A stretch of 64,000 nucleotides of DNA from Glaciihabitans sp. (GCA_025465535.1 JAODMY010000021.1:37229-101228); one strand, 5' to 3'. Counted from the stretch's first letter, positions 44,125-53,511 are shown. Numbers and translations: made by a program. The notes: generated by a model from the sequence alone, not told the origin.

Positions 44125-44700
44125 ATGATCTCGATCGAGACAGCGGCAGCGGCCCCCTGGAGCGACGTCGAACACGCCATGACGGGCGGCGGCGACGGCG
44201 CGAGTTGCTGGTGCCAGTGGTTCATGGTGAGACGCAGCGAGTTCGACTCGATGACGCGAGACCAGCGGCGTGAACGGTTTCGCCGCGAGGTGGCCGATGC
44301 CAGTCCCGGCCTGATCGCCTACGTCGACGGATCACCGGCCGGCTGGGTTCGCGTGGCTCCACGACCGGAGCAGGGCAGGCTCGGGTTCACCCGCGTGGTG
44401 AAGTCCGGAAGCCCTGAGCCGCTGGATGCAGACGATGTGTGGGCGATCACCTGCCTCGTCGTCCGCCGGGAATTCCGTGGCCAGGGTGTCGCGCGGCGCT
44501 TGCTGGCGGCGGCGGTCGACCACGCGGAAAAGAACGGCGCGCGCGCCATTGAGGCGTATCCGTTCGACATCAGGCAGGGCACTCGGAGCAACAACGAGCT
44601 CTACGTCGGCTCGGTGCCAATGTTCGAGGAACTGGAATTCGAGGAAACGGCTCGTCCAACCGCCGCGCGCGTGGTGATGACCCGGCGGCTGGCGCAATAG
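44125..44700 (+). CDS. GNAT-family N-acetyltransferase
   Basis: The product has 191 residues from ATG 44125 (GGAGA upstream). The acetyl-CoA site VVRREFRGQGVARRLLAAAVDHA is clear, preceded by WAITCLVV. The N-terminus has CWCQWF, a Cys/Trp-rich block seen in a known actinobacterial GNAT subgroup. The acetyl acceptor is unknown. The amidase gene starts 9 bp downstream, so the two form one transcript. Confidence 0.88.
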   Translation: MISIETAAAAPWSDVEHAMTGGGDGASCWCQWFMVRRSEFDSMTRDQRRERFRREVADASPGLIAYVDGSPAGWVRVAPRPEQGRLGFTRVVKSGSPEPLDADDVWAITCLVVRREFRGQGVARRLLAAAVDHAEKNGARAIEAYPFDIRQGTRSNNELYVGSVPMFEELEFEETARPTAARVVMTRRLAQ

Positions 44701-44709
44701 CCTCATTGA

Positions 44710-46176
44710 ATGACTTCACTGCCTATCGATCTGGCCACCGCGGGGGTGCGCGAAGTGCTCGCCGGCCTCGCCGCTGGCGACTTCACCTCTGTCGAGCTCA
44801 CGACCGCCTACATCGAGCGCATCGAGCGGATCAGCAATGGCGGCCCGCGCCTGAACTCGGTCCGCGCGGTTAACCCGGACGCGCTGAAGGATGCCGCCGA
44901 GAGCGATGCGGCACGCGCATCCGGATCTCCGCTCGGGTCGCTTCACGGCGTCCCGGTCCTGCTCAAGGACAACATCGACATCGCGGGGATGCCGACCACC
45001 GGCGGGGCCCTCGCGCTCGAGCACTCCGTTCCGGCGACGGATGCGCCGGTCGCGGCCTCCCTGCGCCGGGCCGGCGCCATCCTGCTCGGCAAGACGAACC
45101 TGACCGAACTCGCCAACTACGTGACCGAGGGGATGCCGAGCGGCTACAGCTCGCTCGGTGGCCAGGTGCTCAACCCGTACGACGCGAGTGAGACGCCGAG
45201 CGGGTCGAGCGCCGGGTCGGGATCCGCGGCCGCCACCGGCCTCGCAGCCGCGACGGTTGGCACGGAAACGTTCGGCTCGATCCTCTCGCCCGCGCTCGCC
45301 AACTCGCTCGTGGGAGTCAAGCCGACGGTTGGTCTCATCAGTCGAACGGGCATCATTCCGATCTCCGGGACACAGGACACCTCCGGCCCGATGACGCGGT
45401 ACGTGTATGACGCCGCGGCCATGCTGACGGCCATGGCGGGCATCGACCAGGAGGATGCGGCGACCGCCGACAACCCCCTCGTCGGCACCGATTTCCGCAC
45501 CGATTTCGTGGCAGCGCTGTCTGACACCGCGCTGGCCGGATCTCGTCTCGGCTTCCTCGCGAACGATGGCGATGAGGTCTACACGCGATCGCTCGCCCTG
45601 CTCCAGGCGCGTGGCGCAACACTCGTTCCCGTGACGGTAGCCGAGCCGGTTGCGCCGCTCATCCTGAGTCGGGAGATGCGGCGGGACATGAACGCGTACC
45701 TCGCGCGCATCCCGAACGGGCCGATGAAGACTCTCGCAGATATCATCGCCTTCAACGAGGCGCACGCGGATGCCGCCCTCAAGTTCGGCCAGACGCTCCT
45801 GATCGAGTCGCAGGGCTTCGATCTCGCCGACCCGGCCACGGCATCCGTCTACGAGAAGTTGCGTGCGGGCAGCATCGAGGAGAGCCGCGGCATCATCGAC
45901 ACCGTGCTCAGCGAGAACCGTCTCGACGCGATCGTCTCCAACTCCGGGACGATTCAGGTCGGCGCGCAGGGTGGATATCCATCGGTGATCGTGCCGGCTG
46001 GATATCTCTCTGCGGGGCGCAAGCCGACCGGACTCCTGTTCACCGGCACGGCCTGGTCGGAGGCACGGCTCCTCGCCCTCGCCTTCGACTTCGAGCAGGC
46101 GTCGAAAGCGTGGCGGACGCCCGAGGAAATCAACCCCTCGCTCTTCCGGAGCGCGGTGTTACCCTCGATTTCATGA
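44710..46176 (+). CDS. Amidase-signature family protein
   Basis: The product has 488 residues. The catalytic Lys-Ser-Ser triad is visible: Lys86 in LLKDNIDI, the Gly/Ser block ETPSGSSAGSGSAAATGLAAATVGTET with cis-Ser and nucleophile region further on. It resembles amidases annotated as Asp/Glu-tRNA amidotransferase A-like but is a free-standing enzyme; no gatB/gatC is near. Substrate unknown. Its stop overlaps the next start (ATGA). Confidence 0.9.
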   Translation: MTSLPIDLATAGVREVLAGLAAGDFTSVELTTAYIERIERISNGGPRLNSVRAVNPDALKDAAESDAARASGSPLGSLHGVPVLLKDNIDIAGMPTTGGALALEHSVPATDAPVAASLRRAGAILLGKTNLTELANYVTEGMPSGYSSLGGQVLNPYDASETPSGSSAGSGSAAATGLAAATVGTETFGSILSPALANSLVGVKPTVGLISRTGIIPISGTQDTSGPMTRYVYDAAAMLTAMAGIDQEDAATADNPLVGTDFRTDFVAALSDTALAGSRLGFLANDGDEVYTRSLALLQARGATLVPVTVAEPVAPLILSREMRRDMNAYLARIPNGPMKTLADIIAFNEAHADAALKFGQTLLIESQGFDLADPATASVYEKLRAGSIEESRGIIDTVLSENRLDAIVSNSGTIQVGAQGGYPSVIVPAGYLSAGRKPTGLLFTGTAWSEARLLALAFDFEQASKAWRTPEEINPSLFRSAVLPSIS

Positions 46177-46598
46177 CCCCCGAAGGCCTCGCAAACCTCG
46201 CGCACCTGCGCCGCGCGCGGGACTTGATCGACCGGGAATACGCGCGTCCACTCGACGTTCCGACCATGGCCGCGCGGGCGCTCATGTCGCCGGCGCACTT
46301 CTCGAGGCAGTTCCGCGCCGCCTACGGCGAGACGCCGTACACGTACCTCATGACCCGCCGGATCGAGCGGGCGATGGCGCTGCTTCGCGGCGGGATGTCG
46401 GTGACCGACGCCTGCATGGCCGTCGGGTCGACCTCGCTCGGCTCGTTCAGTTCGCGCTTCACTGAACTCGTCGGGGAGACGCCGAGCGCGTATCGCGCTC
46501 GCGAGCACGACTCGCTCGTCGGCATGCCATCGTGCGTCGCGAAGGTCGTCACCAAGCCGAGCAGGATTCGAGAAGTGTCGGTCGTGTCCGCTGCCTAA
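46173..46598 (+). CDS. AraC-type DNA-binding protein (HTH domain only)
   Basis: The product has 141 residues from ATG 46173, overlapping the amidase stop. It holds both helix-turn-helix motifs of an AraC domain (LDVPTMAARALMSPAHFSRQFRAAYG and VTDACMAVGSTSLGSFSSRFTELVGETPSAYR) and little else, so it lacks a sensory domain. A VOC gene follows 10 bp later; such AraC-HTH plus VOC pairs are frequent in actinobacteria, where the VOC protein may serve as separate ligand sensor. Confidence 0.9.
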   Translation: MTPEGLANLAHLRRARDLIDREYARPLDVPTMAARALMSPAHFSRQFRAAYGETPYTYLMTRRIERAMALLRGGMSVTDACMAVGSTSLGSFSSRFTELVGETPSAYRAREHDSLVGMPSCVAKVVTKPSRIREVSVVSAA

Positions 46599-46608
46599 AG
46601 TTGGCCGC

Positions 46609-47019
46609 ATGACCATCTCACTCCAGTACGTAAACATCACCGTCAACGACGTCGACGAGTCGCTCGCCTTCTACCGGGACGCACTCGGATTCGAGTCGCG
46701 CAACGACGTGGCCAATGGTGGATTCCGCTGGGTCACCCTCGGCAGTTCCGCCCAGCCAGGGCTTGAGATCGTTCTTTCCGAGCCGCACGCCGGCCGTTCG
46801 CAGGCCGACGGTGACGCCCTTCAGGAACTCCTGACGAAGGGCTCGCTCCCGATCGTCGTGTTCCGCACCGACGACCTGGATGCGACCTTCGAGAGGGTCC
46901 GCGCATCCGGGGCCGAAGTCCTGCAGGAGCCGATCGACCAGCCGTGGGGACCGCGCGACAGTGCCTTCCGCGACCCCTCGGGCAACACCGTGCGCATCGC
47001 CCAGGCACCCGCCGCGTAA
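46609..47019 (+). CDS. VOC (glyoxalase/bleomycin-resistance-like) protein
   Basis: The product has 136 residues with two beta-alpha-beta-beta-beta units: VNITVNDVDESLAFYRDALGFE and IVVFRTDDLDATFERVRASGAEVLQEP, ending in FRDPSGNTVRIAQ. Metal-site residues fit the family. Activity unknown; possible roles are sequestration of a toxin or sensing for the AraC protein encoded just upstream. Confidence 0.88.
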   Translation: MTISLQYVNITVNDVDESLAFYRDALGFESRNDVANGGFRWVTLGSSAQPGLEIVLSEPHAGRSQADGDALQELLTKGSLPIVVFRTDDLDATFERVRASGAEVLQEPIDQPWGPRDSAFRDPSGNTVRIAQAPAA

Positions 47020-47076
47020 GGCAATACGGCTAAGGAACTCGGAAGCATGCTCGGGACAACACCGCCGCGCACCAGG

Positions 47077-47131
47077 CAGTTGACACAACTTGTCGCCACG
47101 GCGAACCTCGGGCGACAACGAGTGTCAGCTC
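47077..47131. repeat. Long imperfect inverted repeat between convergent genes
   Basis: A 20-nt arm at 47077-47096 (CAGTTGACACAACTTGTCGC) pairs with 47112-47131, 15 of 20 positions matching, around a 15-nt loop. It lies between the converging VOC and RibD-like genes and could act as a bidirectional terminator. Its partner on the other side of the RibD-like gene is the still larger repeat at 47782. Confidence 0.6.
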
Positions 47132-47183
47132 ACCCAGCTCACTCGCCCTGTCGACGACTCCGCGTCGTCACGGCCGGATATAG

Positions 47184-47738
47184 CTAGGCCAGGCGGTAGT
47201 GCAGGTGCACCACGCCGTTGTCGAAGCGGTGCTGGTCGAGTAGTTCGAGGGATGCAGACACGCCATCCGGCAGGTAGCGCGTGCCGCCGCCCACGATCAC
47301 GGGCGTGAGGAACAGCTGAAACTCATCCACCAGTCCGGCCTCGATCGCGTACGCGGCAAGCCTCGGGCCGCCGACGGAGATGTCCCTGGTCGCGGACTCC
47401 TTGAGTGCGCGGATGGCGGCCGGATCGAAGCTGCGCTCGAGGCGGGTGCGCGAGGTGGATGTCGCATCCAGAGTTCTCGAGAACACGATCTTGTCGGCGG
47501 CTTGCCAGAGGCTCGCGTAATCCTGCATGACCGCGGGTTCGCCCGAGAGATCCATGGTCTCCCAGACGGACATCACCTCGTACATTCGGCGGCCGTAGAG
47601 ATTGGTGCCGATCGATCGTTCGAGGTCATTGACGAAGGCGTGAACTTCTTCGCTCGGCATACTCCAGTCGAAGTTGCCGTCCGCATCGTTGATGTAGCCG
47701 TCGAGGGACATGATGCCCGAATAGATGAGTTTGGCCAT
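47184..47738 (-). CDS. RibD C-terminal-like reductase (dihydrofolate reductase family)
   Basis: The product has 184 residues from ATG 47736-47738. The start KLIYSGIMSLDGYINDADGNFDW and the NADPH-binding SVGGPRLAAYAIEAGLVDEFQLFLTPVIVGGGTRYLP are typical of the DfrA/RibD-like fold. Free-standing members are of unknown physiological function. The gene lies alone between two long inverted repeats (47077-47131 and 47782-47845). Confidence 0.88.
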   Translation of the reverse strand: MAKLIYSGIMSLDGYINDADGNFDWSMPSEEVHAFVNDLERSIGTNLYGRRMYEVMSVWETMDLSGEPAVMQDYASLWQAADKIVFSRTLDATSTSRTRLERSFDPAAIRALKESATRDISVGGPRLAAYAIEAGLVDEFQLFLTPVIVGGGTRYLPDGVSASLELLDQHRFDNGVVHLHYRLA

Positions 47739-47781
47739 GATCGACCCTAGATTTGCGCTACGGCAGAACACAACCAAACTT

Positions 47782-47845
47782 CATCGAATGCCCTATAACT
47801 GCGGATGTCCAGTCGCCGGCATCCGCAGTTAGGGGGCATTCGATG
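47782..47845. repeat. Large near-perfect inverted repeat (26-bp arms)
   Basis: Arms at 47782-47807 and 47820-47845 match at 24 of 26 positions around a 12-nt loop. It sits between the minus-strand gene ending at 47855 and the RibD-like gene starting at 47738. It is longer than a normal terminator and has no clear T-run; it could be a REP/MITE-like element or strong transcript boundary. Confidence 0.8.
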
Positions 47846-47854
47846 GAAGACCAG

Positions 47855-48541
47855 CTACCACTCGACCCAATCCGCACTGGCGCTTTTCCAGGTGCTGGTG
47901 ACCGGCGCGCCCGTGAATGCTGGGCCGAGATCGTCGTAGGTCGCCGACTCGTACCACTGGTTCATCTCGTTTTCGTCGATCCAGTAGTCGAGCCCGAGCA
48001 CCTCGGTAGGGGCAGTGGCGCCGGGCATCGGGACGGGCACCCAGAGCTGGTGCGCGACCTGGCCCTTCTGGCGGCTCGCGTTGATCTTCGACGCGGAGTC
48101 GGCGTGGAAGGCATCGGCCGCAGCCTGATAGGAGCTGACCGGCGCGCGCATGATGCCGATGGATGCGACCGAACGGCCGGACGGGACCGGCAGGGTATAG
48201 CTGCCGAAGCCCACCGCGGGCATCCACAGCGTCGCTTCCCGGTCGGCGAACAACGCGGCGCCACCCTTCTCAACCTGCTTGTCGGAGAAGAACTGGCCGA
48301 CCCCGGTCGGAGTGTTCCAGGTGTCGATGAAGAGGAGGCGCTTGTCGTCGTCCCCCGCTGGCAGGAACACGTTGTGGCTCAGGTCGCCCAACGATTTCGC
48401 TCCGGCAACTCCACCGGGGTCGCCGGCGGTCGCGTTGTGCAGGTCGCGCGCGTTCGCAGCGGAATCCGTATTCGGTGTCCCGAGCACGGTCAGCAGGTAG
48501 GTGTCGACGCCCGCGTCGGCGGGAAAATTCTGGTTGTTCAC
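47855..48541 (-). CDS. Hypothetical protein with two related ABM/EthD-like halves
   Basis: The product has 228 residues from GTG 48539-48541 (GAAAGGAAT upstream). The halves share a pattern: LLFIDTWNTPTGVGQFFSDKQ and VLGLDYWIDENEMNQWYES, each followed by a T-x-W block, as in tandem ferredoxin-like (ABM/EthD) folds that often act as monooxygenases or dimeric binding domains. No active-site residues can be assigned. It starts 108 bp from the pckG stop on the same strand. Confidence 0.7.
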   Translation of the reverse strand: MNNQNFPADAGVDTYLLTVLGTPNTDSAANARDLHNATAGDPGGVAGAKSLGDLSHNVFLPAGDDDKRLLFIDTWNTPTGVGQFFSDKQVEKGGAALFADREATLWMPAVGFGSYTLPVPSGRSVASIGIMRAPVSSYQAAADAFHADSASKINASRQKGQVAHQLWVPVPMPGATAPTEVLGLDYWIDENEMNQWYESATYDDLGPAFTGAPVTSTWKSASADWVEW

Positions 48542-48649
48542 GATGATTCCTTTCGTCGGTCACAGTGGCTCGGTAAGTGGGAGTCACTGATCCGACGAAC
48601 GGACGACACGCAATTCGACAGCCGGCCGAATATTGGGCTGCGAGCGGGA

Positions 48650-50488
48650 CTACTCGCTGCGGTTCAACTTCGCGCGGAGCGTGTCCAGCTGGGCGACCAT
48701 GGCATCCGGCAGGTGCGACCCGAACTTCGCGAAGTACTTTTCGGTGTCGTCCGCTTCGGCAAGGAGCGCCGGGCGATCGATCTCGAATAGCTGGTCCCAG
48801 TCGACGGGCGGCAGGCCCTCGAGGTTGAGTGAGGTCGGCAGGTAGCCGAGCGGGGTCTCTTTGGCTCCGACCTGGCCGTCGACGCGTTCCAGCATCCACT
48901 CGAGTACCCGCGCGTTCTCACCAAATCCGGGCCAGAGGAACTTGCCGTCGGCACCCTTGCGGAACCAGTTGACCTGGAAGATGCGCGGCACGGTGCCGGT
49001 GCTGCGGAGCCGCTTGCCGAACTCGAGCCAGTGGCTCCAGTAGTCGCCCATGTTGTATCCGCAGAAGGGCAGCATCGCGAACGGATCGCGACGCAGCTCT
49101 CCCGGTGTGCCTTCGGCGGCCGCCGTTTGCTCAGAAGAGATCGTGGCGCCCAGGAAGACACCGTGATCCCAATCGCGCGCCTCTACCACCAAGGGCACGT
49201 TGGTCGCCCGGCGACCGCCGAAGATTATTGCGTCGATGACGACGCCGTCTGGATGCTCCCAGGTGTCCGCGATGGACGGTGCCTGGGCGGCAGCAACAGT
49301 GAAACGGGAGTTCGGATGCGCGGCCGGGGTCGCCGAGTTCGGCGTCCAGTCTTCGCCGCGCCAGTCGAGAAGGTGCGGCGGGGCGGAGTCCGTGAGGCCC
49401 TCCCACCAGACGTCGCCGTCGTCGCGCAGGGCCACGTTCGTGAAGATCGAGTTGCCCCAGAGGGTCTCGACCGCGTTGGCGTTCGTGGATTCGCCGGTGC
49501 CGGGCGCGACTCCGAAGAAGCCGGCCTCCGGGTTGATCGCGCGCAGGCGTCCGTCCGCTCCGCGCCGCAGCCAGGCAATGTCGTCGCCGATCGTCTCGAC
49601 GCGCCAGCCGGGGATGGTGGGCGTCATCATCGCGAAATTGGTCTTGCCACAGGCGCTCGGGAACGCTGCGACGACGTGCATGACCCGCCCGCGCGGATTC
49701 GTGACCTTGAGGATGAGCATGTGTTCCGCGAGCCAGCCCTCGTCGCGGGCCATGACCGAGGCGATGCGAAGGGCGAAGGACTTCTTGGCGAGGATGGCGT
49801 TGCCGCCGTACGCCGATCCGTACGACCAGATTTCGCGGGAGTCGGGGAAGTGGCTGATGTATTTCGTCGAGTTGCACGGCCACGCGACATCCGTGTCGCC
49901 GGGTTCGAGCGGAGCGCCGACCGTGTGCGCGGCGGCGACCCATTCGCCATCGACGGCAATCCGCTTGAGCGCTTCCGTGCCCATCCGGGTCATGATGCGC
50001 ATGCTTGCCACGACGTAGGGGGAGTCGGTCACCTGCACGCCGAGTTTCGCGAAGCTCGAGCCGATCGGCCCCATCGAAAACGGCACGACGTACATTGTGC
50101 GACCGTGCATGCTTCCGGCGAAGAGGCCGTCGAGGGTCTCGCGCATCTCGGCCGGATCGCGCCAGTTGTTGGTCGGGCCGGCCTCATCCTCCGTCTCGCT
50201 GCAGATGAAGGTGCGCGCTTCGACGCGAGCGACATCGCTCGGATCGCTTCGTGCGAGAAAGCTGTAGGGGCGGTAGTCCGGATTGAGGCGGATGAGCGTG
50301 CCGCGCTCCATCATGAGCCGCGTGAGCGAATCGAATTCGGCCGCGCTCCCGTCGCACCAGACAACGTCGTCCGGTTCGGTGAGTTTTGCCATGCGTTCGA
50401 CCCACTCGACGACACGGGAGTCGGCTCCCTCTGGAACGTCGCCGTTGTGGCCAGTGGAAAGGTCGTGGGGGGAGAGCGTTAGCGTCAT
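48650..50488 (-). CDS. pckG: Phosphoenolpyruvate carboxykinase (GTP)
   Basis: The product has 612 residues, the normal length for GTP-type PEPCK. Key motifs: [28 protein letters not shown] for substrate binding, the P-loop-like [17 protein letters not shown] with the reactive Cys, DDIAWLR and the C-terminal [24 protein letters not shown]. It converts oxaloacetate to PEP, the first step of gluconeogenesis, needed for growth on acetate, fatty acids or amino acids. It is divergent from a RamB-like regulator gene. Confidence 0.97.
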   Translation of the reverse strand: MTLTLSPHDLSTGHNGDVPEGADSRVVEWVERMAKLTEPDDVVWCDGSAAEFDSLTRLMMERGTLIRLNPDYRPYSFLARSDPSDVARVEARTFICSETEDEAGPTNNWRDPAEMRETLDGLFAGSMHGRTMYVVPFSMGPIGSSFAKLGVQVTDSPYVVASMRIMTRMGTEALKRIAVDGEWVAAAHTVGAPLEPGDTDVAWPCNSTKYISHFPDSREIWSYGSAYGGNAILAKKSFALRIASVMARDEGWLAEHMLILKVTNPRGRVMHVVAAFPSACGKTNFAMMTPTIPGWRVETIGDDIAWLRRGADGRLRAINPEAGFFGVAPGTGESTNANAVETLWGNSIFTNVALRDDGDVWWEGLTDSAPPHLLDWRGEDWTPNSATPAAHPNSRFTVAAAQAPSIADTWEHPDGVVIDAIIFGGRRATNVPLVVEARDWDHGVFLGATISSEQTAAAEGTPGELRRDPFAMLPFCGYNMGDYWSHWLEFGKRLRSTGTVPRIFQVNWFRKGADGKFLWPGFGENARVLEWMLERVDGQVGAKETPLGYLPTSLNLEGLPPVDWDQLFEIDRPALLAEADDTEKYFAKFGSHLPDAMVAQLDTLRAKLNRSE

Positions 50489-50544
50489 GGCGTGCGCCTT
50501 TCGGTCATTTCTTCCACTCTGCGCCGCGAATCAGTAATCAATCT

Positions 50545-50585
50545 AGAAGTTTGGCTGGTAAAAATGCCGAAAGTTTCACTATTCT
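50545..50585 (+). promoter_or_regulatory. RamB-box-like sites and -10 at a likely leaderless start
   Basis: AGAAGTTTGGCT (50545-50556) and GAAAGTTTC (50569-50577) resemble the AAAGTTTGCAAA sites bound by RamB in corynebacteria. TATTCT (50580-50585) is a good -10 placed six bases before the regulator ATG at 50592, so transcription probably starts at or near the A of the start codon, giving a leaderless mRNA. Site function is inference. Confidence 0.45.
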
Positions 50586-50591
50586 GATGAG

Positions 50592-52040
50592 ATGAGCGAT
50601 CTGCACACCCTTGGTCAACGCATCCGCCACTATCGGGTGGCGGGCGGGAAGACGCTCGACGAGCTGGGCACGCTGGTCGGGATCGCGGGCAGCCAGCTCT
50701 CGCTCATGGAGAACGGCAAGCGCGAACCGCGACTTTCGCTGCTGACCCGGATCGCCGAGACGCTCGGAATCCAGGTAGCCGACCTGCTCTCGGAGGAGCC
50801 ACCGACCGAGCGTGCAGCACTCGAGATCCAACTCGACCGTCTGCAGCGGGGCTCGCTCTACTCCTCGCTTGGACTCCCGATTGTCCGAGTCAGCCGAGGG
50901 ATGTCGGATGACGCACTTCGGGTCATCGTCGGTCTCCACGCCGAGGTCGCCCGTCGCGCTCGAGAGGCCATCGCCACCCCGGAGGAGGCCCGCCGCGCGA
51001 ACACCGAGCTGCGCCAGCTCATGCGCACCAAGAACAATTACCTGCCGGACATCGAGAAGATCGCGCAGGAGATGGTGGCCAAAGTCGGGCACGTGACGGG
51101 TGCACTCACCCACCGCTCGGTGTCACGGATGGCGACAAACCTGGGCTTCGAACTCGTTCACGTTCCCGACCTCCCGCACTCGGCCCGCTCGGTCATCGAC
51201 CTGGCGAACGGCCGGATCTACCTGCCGCCGGCGTCCATTCCCGGTGGCCACGGTATCCGTTCGATGGCACTGCAGGCCATGGCGCACCGCGTTCTCGGCC
51301 ACCACGAGCCGCGAACCTATGCGGAATTCCTGCAGCAGCGCCTCGAGATCAACTATTTCGCGACCGCCTGCCTGATGCCGCTCAAGCAGTCGGTCGACTT
51401 TCTGCAGCAGGCCAAATCCGATCGCAATATCGCGGTCGAGGACTATCGGGATGCCTTCGGCGTGACCCACGAGGCCGCCGCGTTGCGCTTCACCAATCTC
51501 GCGACCTCGCACCTCGATATCACCGTGCACTTCCTTCGCGTCGGGGATGATGGGGCGGTCTCGAAGGCCTACGAAAATGACGGGCTGCGCCTGCCTGTCG
51601 ATGTCACGGGATCCACAGAGGGCCAGCTCGTCTGTCGGCACTGGAGTGCGCGTGAAGCGTTCAATCGCACGAATCGGACCACCGAGTTCTACCAGTACAC
51701 GGATACGCCGGAGGGCACCTTCTGGGACTCCACCCAAACCGGGACCAGCTCGAGTGAAGAGTTTTCGATCAGCATTGGCGTGCCCTTCGCCCAGGCCAGA
51801 TGGTTTCGTGGTCGCGAGACGGAGATCCGGACGACCTCACGCTGCCCGGACGTCAACTGCTGCAAGTCACCGACCAACGACCTCGCCCAGCAGTGGGCCG
51901 GCAAGACCTGGACGAGCGCGAAGCTGCATGCCCACATCCTCTCGCCGCTGCCGAGTGGAACGTTCCCGGGTGTCGACGACCAGGAGCTCTACGCATTCCT
52001 TGAGGCTCACGCCGGTCAGAACGACGCGCACGCTGGTTGA
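50592..52040 (+). CDS. ramB: RamB-like XRE/ImmA-IrrE/DUF2083 regulator
   Basis: The product has 482 residues. An XRE helix-turn-helix (LGQRIRHYRVAGGKTLDELGTLVGIAGSQLSLMENGKREP) is followed by an ImmA/IrrE-like domain whose HExxH reads AHRVLGHHE, so peptidase activity is doubtful. The C-terminal DUF2083 domain has paired cysteines (SRCPDVNCCKSPTNDL-like region). This layout is that of ScfR/RamB regulators that respond to acyl-CoA level and repress acetate and glyoxylate genes. Divergence from pckG supports a carbon-switch role. Confidence 0.88.
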   Translation: MSDLHTLGQRIRHYRVAGGKTLDELGTLVGIAGSQLSLMENGKREPRLSLLTRIAETLGIQVADLLSEEPPTERAALEIQLDRLQRGSLYSSLGLPIVRVSRGMSDDALRVIVGLHAEVARRAREAIATPEEARRANTELRQLMRTKNNYLPDIEKIAQEMVAKVGHVTGALTHRSVSRMATNLGFELVHVPDLPHSARSVIDLANGRIYLPPASIPGGHGIRSMALQAMAHRVLGHHEPRTYAEFLQQRLEINYFATACLMPLKQSVDFLQQAKSDRNIAVEDYRDAFGVTHEAAALRFTNLATSHLDITVHFLRVGDDGAVSKAYENDGLRLPVDVTGSTEGQLVCRHWSAREAFNRTNRTTEFYQYTDTPEGTFWDSTQTGTSSSEEFSISIGVPFAQARWFRGRETEIRTTSRCPDVNCCKSPTNDLAQQWAGKTWTSAKLHAHILSPLPSGTFPGVDDQELYAFLEAHAGQNDAHAG

Positions 52041-52053
52041 CGTGCTTCCCCCG

Positions 52054-53511
52054 TCAGGCTTCGACGATCGGAACCGCCGCGTGCTCGCCCGTTGTCCTGA
52101 CTGTCGACCTGAGTGTCGTCCGGATTGAATCGCCACCGAACTCACCGGTAAATCGAAGACCCTCGCGCCTCAGTTCGAGCTGGGCGATGACGATCGCCGC
52201 GAGATCGTGAAGATTCGCGATTTCGTCGTCCGTGACTCTCCGCGGCCGGTAGTCGATTACGGACAGCGTTCCGAGGTTGTGTCCCTCGCTCGTGCGCAGC
52301 GGCACGGCGACGTAGAACTGCAAGCCGAAGCTGCCGGTCACGAGCGCGTTGTCCGCCGTTCGGGGATCCGTCCTCGCATCCTCCACTACCCAGGCGTCGT
52401 CGGCGAGGATGGCCGCCCCGAATAGTCCGGACGCCCGGTCGATCTGCGTTGTCGCGACCCCGTGGTGCGATTTGAACCAGATGCGATCCTGATCCACGAT
52501 GCTCACGATGGAGACGGGAGCAGACAGCAGCCTTGCCGCCATCGCCGTGACGCGGTCGATGGTGGCATCGGGAGTTGTATCGAGAATGCCGAAGCTGGTG
52601 ACCGCCTTGAGTCGAGCTCCCTCGGTCGGCATGAGCAGCGGGGCGTCGACGTCCTTGTGCCTCGCGCTCTCCGCGATCAGTATCTGCTTCAGCGCCGAAA
52701 CGAGTTCGCGGCGTGGCGGGCGATTGGCTGGTTTGCGCGCCGTCATCGCGGTGAGCAGCCCGCGCCAGTGTTCCGGAAGTTCGGGCGGGATGACGGGATC
52801 GCGTGAGAGCCGCGCGACCGCGGATTCGACGATGGTGCCGGGAAACTCGGGCCGTCGGGTGAAGCACTCGAGCAAAACGAGTCCGAGCGAGTAGACGTCG
52901 GTCGCCTTGCCGACCTTCACGCCAGCCGCCTGCTCGGGGCTGAGATACGCGGCCGTTCCCGTCGTCGCACCCTCGCGGGTGAGGCGTTCTACCTCCTCGG
53001 ACAGCGCGATCCCGAAGTCGCTCAGCTTGGCTCGCGCTCGCGGCGCTCTATCGCCGTAGTCGACCAGAAGGATGTTGGAGGGCTTGATGTCCCGGTGCAC
53101 GACACCATTTGTGTGTACGTACTCGAGCGCCTCGGCAAGGTCGTAGCCGATTTCCGCGATGTGCCTCGCCGAGATCGGCCCCTGATCCAGACGCGTGCGA
53201 AGGTCTGTGCCTCGCACGAGTTCCATCACGAGGTAGCGGCGCGAAACGTTCGCGTTGTCGGTGTCGACGCCGGCATCGAACAGGTTGACGAGCCCGTGGT
53301 GGTTAAGGCTCGCGAGAACGGCGAGTTCGGATTCCTGGCGACTCGTGTCTATCGAGCTGGCGTGGTGGAAGAACTTCACCGCGACGTGGCGTCCGAGTAC
53401 CTCGTCCCGCGCCTGGTACACGGTCGCCATACCGCCTTGGCCGATGACGGACTCAAGCCAGTAGCGGCCTCCGAGAATCCTGTCCGTCGCGTCTGTGGTT
53501 GGCACGGGCAT
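52054..53511 (-). CDS. Ser/Thr protein kinase with C-terminal GAF domain
   Basis: The product has 485 residues from ATG 53509-53511 (GAGG upstream; GTG 53520 also possible). The kinase domain is complete: IGQGGMATVY, the VAVKFF lysine, HRDIKPSN, DFG and SPEQ in place of APE. A GAF domain (about residues 295-450) begins ERLKAVTSFGILDTTPD-like and includes IVDQDRIWFKSHHGV and LGTLSVIDYRPR. There is no membrane helix, so it senses a cytoplasmic signal through GAF. In most actinobacterial kinases the sensor is an extracellular PASTA or other domain after a membrane helix. Confidence 0.9.
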   Translation of the reverse strand: MPVPTTDATDRILGGRYWLESVIGQGGMATVYQARDEVLGRHVAVKFFHHASSIDTSRQESELAVLASLNHHGLVNLFDAGVDTDNANVSRRYLVMELVRGTDLRTRLDQGPISARHIAEIGYDLAEALEYVHTNGVVHRDIKPSNILLVDYGDRAPRARAKLSDFGIALSEEVERLTREGATTGTAAYLSPEQAAGVKVGKATDVYSLGLVLLECFTRRPEFPGTIVESAVARLSRDPVIPPELPEHWRGLLTAMTARKPANRPPRRELVSALKQILIAESARHKDVDAPLLMPTEGARLKAVTSFGILDTTPDATIDRVTAMAARLLSAPVSIVSIVDQDRIWFKSHHGVATTQIDRASGLFGAAILADDAWVVEDARTDPRTADNALVTGSFGLQFYVAVPLRTSEGHNLGTLSVIDYRPRRVTDDEIANLHDLAAIVIAQLELRREGLRFTGEFGGDSIRTTLRSTVRTTGEHAAVPIVEA

